64,000 bases of DNA, from NCBI GenBank assembly GCA_019638625.1, contig JAHBTK010000004.1, positions 496,001-560,000 on the forward strand, given 5' to 3'. The number at the start of each line of letters is the position of its first letter. The stretch's first letter is position 1. Positions 61,594-64,000 of the stretch are shown here, piece by piece. Both the position numbers and the translations under genes were made by a program. The notes beneath the pieces are model-generated. The model made no database searches and had not been told where the DNA came from. It worked only from the letters and a program-made list of their open reading frames with translations. This DNA comes from Chitinophagaceae bacterium (GTDB lineage: Bacteria; Bacteroidota; Bacteroidia; Chitinophagales; Chitinophagaceae).

Positions 61594-62595
61594 ATGGCAG
61601 GTAGCATAAGAGAAGCGCTTCAGCAGCGGATTTTGGTAATTGATGGCGCCATGGGCACTATGATCCAACGGTATAAACTGGCAGAAGCTGACTACAGGGG
61701 GGAAAGGTTCAAAGACTGGCATTGCGATGTAAAGGGAAATAATGACCTGTTGAGCATCACCCGCCCGGAGATCATTACAGACATACACAAACAATACCTG
61801 AATGCGGACGCTGATATCATTGAGACCAATACCTTCAGCAGCACCGCCATTGCCATGGCGGACTATGATATGCAGGAACTGGCCTATGAACTGAATGTGG
61901 CATCGGCCCTGTGTGCTCGGGAAGCCATTAAGCAGACGGGTAAACAGGCCTGGGTGGCAGGCGCCATCGGGCCGTTGAATAAAACGCTCTCGCTTTCCCC
62001 GGATGTAAACAACCCCGGATACCGTGCTGTTACCTTTGACGAAGTGGTAGCTGCTTACTACGATCAGATCAGGGGACTGGTGGATGGAGGAGCGGATATC
62101 TTTTTGATAGAGACCATATTTGATACCCTAAACGCGAAAGCCGCCATTTTCGCTATAAAGAAATTCTATAGGGATCACCCGGATGCGCCGAAGAAAGAGA
62201 TCATGATCAGCGGAACCATCACAGATGCATCCGGACGAACCCTGAGCGGTCAAACACTGGAAGCTTTTTATACTTCTGTTGCGCACGCCAAACCATTAAG
62301 CGTTGGTTTAAACTGTGCATTGGGCGCCAAAGAAATGCGGCAGCATATAGCGGAGCTTTCACATATCGCGTCGGGTTATGTTTCCGCCTATCCCAATGCA
62401 GGACTACCGAACGCTATGGGAGAATACGATGAGGCTCCTTCGGAAACCGCCCATTTCCTGGAAGACTGGGCTAAAGAGGGTTTTGTGAACATAGTAGGCG
62501 GTTGCTGCGGTACCACACCCGATCATATAAAGCATATAGCGGATAGGGTGAAAGGTATGCAGCCAAGGGCGTTGCCGGTGATGGAAGTAATTTGA
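61594..62595 (+). CDS. metH: Methionine synthase, homocysteine-binding part (split MetH, first gene)
   Basis: A 333-residue protein equal to the N-terminal homocysteine S-methyltransferase module of MetH. It starts ILVIDGAMGTMIQRYKLAEADYRGERF, has NTFSSTAIAMADY, GAIGPLNKTLSLSPDVNNPGYR, and the Zn site VGLNCALGAKEMR with IVGGCCGTTPDHI (Cys pair near 310). It ends before the pterin-binding module, which is encoded by the next gene 284 bp downstream, a split also known from other Bacteroidota. The two parts together make a B12-dependent methionine synthase. Confidence 0.95.
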   Translation: MAGSIREALQQRILVIDGAMGTMIQRYKLAEADYRGERFKDWHCDVKGNNDLLSITRPEIITDIHKQYLNADADIIETNTFSSTAIAMADYDMQELAYELNVASALCAREAIKQTGKQAWVAGAIGPLNKTLSLSPDVNNPGYRAVTFDEVVAAYYDQIRGLVDGGADIFLIETIFDTLNAKAAIFAIKKFYRDHPDAPKKEIMISGTITDASGRTLSGQTLEAFYTSVAHAKPLSVGLNCALGAKEMRQHIAELSHIASGYVSAYPNAGLPNAMGEYDEAPSETAHFLEDWAKEGFVNIVGGCCGTTPDHIKHIADRVKGMQPRALPVMEVI

Positions 62596-62652
62596 AAATG
62601 TGCGAATTTGAAAATTTGAAAATGGAAGAGGAATGTGGAAATGTGGAAATGG

Positions 62653-62701
62653 ATCAACAGACCTCTCTCCCGACCTACGGTTGGGAGAGAGGTCTGTTGA
62701 T
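62653..62701. repeat. Perfect 19-bp inverted repeat between the metH parts
   Basis: Left arm 62653-62671 (ATCAACAGACC...CTCCC) and right arm 62683-62701 pair perfectly around an 11-nt loop. No T tract follows, so it is not a typical terminator. It lies in the 284-bp spacer that splits metH. Confidence 0.85.
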
Positions 62702-62783
62702 GCGAGTGTGATAATTTAGAATATGGAAACACCTGTTTGGATTTAGTTATATAGCCGATGTGGTAGTGATACAGTTTGGATAT

Positions 62784-62833
62784 CCCGAAGGTTCGGGACT
62801 GTCGTACCGTCCCTCTCCGTTGCAAGGAGAGGG
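62784..62833. repeat. Hairpin pair typical of dispersed intergenic repeats
   Basis: CCCGAA-GG-TTCGGG (62784-62797) and CCCTCTCC/GGAGAGGG (62811-62833) followed by GGGTGAGG. The spacer also has GAAAAT-type short repeats at 62596-62650. Such sequences occur dispersed in many genomes; nothing here encodes protein. Confidence 0.65.
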
Positions 62834-62879
62834 ATAAGAGGGTGAGGCTGATTTAAAATACCCAGGAAGAAATAAAGCA

Positions 62880-64000
62880 ATGTCAGAAGTCGTAATAAAA
62901 CCATATCTCCGCTTATCAGGATTAGAGCCACTGGTCGTTCGCCCGGAAACGAATTTTATCAATATAGGTGAAAGAACCAACGTGACGGGTTCCAAAAAAT
63001 TTGCCCGCCTGGTACGGGAAAACAAATACGAGGAAGCACTGAGTATTGCCCGGCAGCAGGTGGAGAACGGCGCCCAGGTGATCGACATCAATATGGATGA
63101 CGCACTGCTGGATGGTGTGCAGGCCATGACCATCTTCATTAACCTGGTACAGAGCGAACCGGATATCGCCAAAGTGCCGATCATGATCGACAGCTCCAAA
63201 TTTGAGATCATAGAAGCAGGACTAAAATGTGTGCAGGGAAAATGCATTGTCAACTCCATTTCCATGAAGGAAGGAGAGGAAAAGTTCATCGAACAGGCGA
63301 TTATCTGCCAGAGTTATGGCGCCGCGGTAATTGTAATGGCTTTTGATGAAAAGGGACAGGCGGATACCAAAGAACGAAAAGTGGAGATCTGTCACAGGGC
63401 CTACAAGATACTCACTGAACAGGTGGGATACGATCCACAGGATATCATCTTCGACCCCAACATTTTCGCGATAGCCACAGGACTGGAGGAACACAATAAT
63501 TATGGTGTTGACTTCATAGAAGCCACCCGGGAGATAAAACGGTTAATGCCGCTGACCGGCGTAAGCGGCGGTGTCAGCAACCTTTCATTTTCATTCAGGG
63601 GAAATGAACCGGTAAGAGAAGCGATGCATTCTGTTTTCTTATACTATGCTATCAAAGCCGGTATGAATATGGGCATCGTAAATGCCGGGCAACTGGTAGT
63701 GTATGATGAAATAGAACCGGAATTGAGGAAGTTATGCGAAGATGTGATCCTTAACCGGGACAATGAGAACAACGAGGCAACGGAAAAGCTGATCGCTTTT
63801 GCGGAAACCGTAAAATCAAAAGGTAAGGTACAGGTAAAAGATGAGGCATGGAGAAATGGCCCCGTGGAAGAAAGGCTCTCACATTCCCTTGTAAACGGGA
63901 TAACGGATTATATAGACGCGGATACAGAAGAGGCCCGTTTAAAATATCCCCGCCCCCTGGAAGTGATTGAAGGACCATTGATGGCAGGAATGGGAATAGT
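62880..64000 (+). CDS. metH: Methionine synthase, folate- and cobalamin-binding part (split MetH, second gene, truncated by window end)
   Basis: At least 373 codons, open to the window end. It begins MSEVVIKPYLRLSGLEPL, then RPETNFINIGERTNVTGSKK, the start of the pterin-binding domain. Folate-site segments are NGAQVIDINMDDALLDG, VPIMIDSSKFEIIEAGLKC and DPNIFAIATGLEEHNNYG. The last residues seen (DYIDADTEEARLKYPRPLEVIEGPLMAGMGIV) lead into the cobalamin-binding cap domain. The SAM-reactivation domain is presumably beyond the window. It is the partner of the preceding gene; both together replace full-length MetH. Confidence 0.95.
   Translation, partial: MSEVVIKPYLRLSGLEPLVVRPETNFINIGERTNVTGSKKFARLVRENKYEEALSIARQQVENGAQVIDINMDDALLDGVQAMTIFINLVQSEPDIAKVPIMIDSSKFEIIEAGLKCVQGKCIVNSISMKEGEEKFIEQAIICQSYGAAVIVMAFDEKGQADTKERKVEICHRAYKILTEQVGYDPQDIIFDPNIFAIATGLEEHNNYGVDFIEATREIKRLMPLTGVSGGVSNLSFSFRGNEPVREAMHSVFLYYAIKAGMNMGIVNAGQLVVYDEIEPELRKLCEDVILNRDNENNEATEKLIAFAETVKSKGKVQVKDEAWRNGPVEERLSHSLVNGITDYIDADTEEARLKYPRPLEVIEGPLMAGMGI

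Noticed and set aside
62596..62879. metH read as one gene broken by an insertion
   Set aside because: Both halves have proper starts and stops at a domain boundary, and split metH is known in Bacteroidota, so it is not a disrupted pseudogene.

Overview
The window reads as chromosomal DNA of a Bacteroidota bacterium, most likely of the Chitinophagaceae/Sphingobacteria side. The evidence is a SusC/SusD pair, two secreted proteins ending in type IX secretion (T9SS) sorting domains, gldE and gldD next to mutY and ssb, futalosine-pathway menaquinone genes, a metH split into two genes, and many promoters that fit the Bacteroidota pattern (-33 TTTG, about 20 nt, -7 TAnnTTTG). No rRNA, tRNA, CRISPR array, transposase or phage gene was seen.

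Layout. 1-8600: a tight leftward operon of SusC, SusD, two paralogous DoxX-like membrane proteins and a small secreted protein, driven from a good promoter about 410 nt upstream of susC. 8600-19600: mostly single genes (FAD oxidoreductase, RmlD-like reductase, lipoprotein, PQQ dehydrogenase, lysS, a CHAD-like protein, ubiX, cinA). 19900-25700: an M81 peptidase and a Crp/Fnr regulator, then a rightward run of small detoxification/resistance-type genes (two VOC proteins, SRPBCC, DinB, alpha/beta hydrolase) ending in a rifampin ADP-ribosyltransferase gene broken by an in-frame stop. 25900-34200: recA, a DadA-like oxidoreductase, a metallophosphoesterase, two T9SS cargo proteins, a relic of a third, and a thioredoxin-fold protein. 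34200-36400: a fatty-acid desaturase, a cold-shock-domain protein and an RRM protein, which look like a cold-response group. 36600-39900: pnuC-mqnD-mqnB, queD and a peroxiredoxin. 40000-48700: mscS-like channel, a repeat-rich gap, rng, a 31-aa AURKAIP1/COX24-type ribosomal-like protein, a TPR protein and HU, divergent from mutY-ssb-gldE-gldD. 49000-61400: serine hydrolase, LTxxQ protein, sulfatase, YidR-like protein, a helicase-nuclease fusion, an Ig-like lipoprotein, an outer-membrane protein with a damaged 5' end, and recR. 61400-64000: the two metH genes, with a structured leader before the first and palindromes between them; the second runs off the window.

Besides genes, the window is rich in small intergenic elements: three copies of one palindromic element with the same end next to a gene's TAG stop codon, a 207-bp multi-branched palindrome, two 104-bp direct repeats, and several long hairpins. 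The most interesting candidates are the SusCD-DoxX operon with its long leader and opposite-strand terminator, the metH leader with mutually exclusive helices, the TAG-adjacent palindromic element family, the tandem Fnr-like palindromes in front of the detoxification genes, and the leader sequence shared by the desaturase and RRM genes. All functional statements come from reading the sequence and remembered family features; no searches were run.
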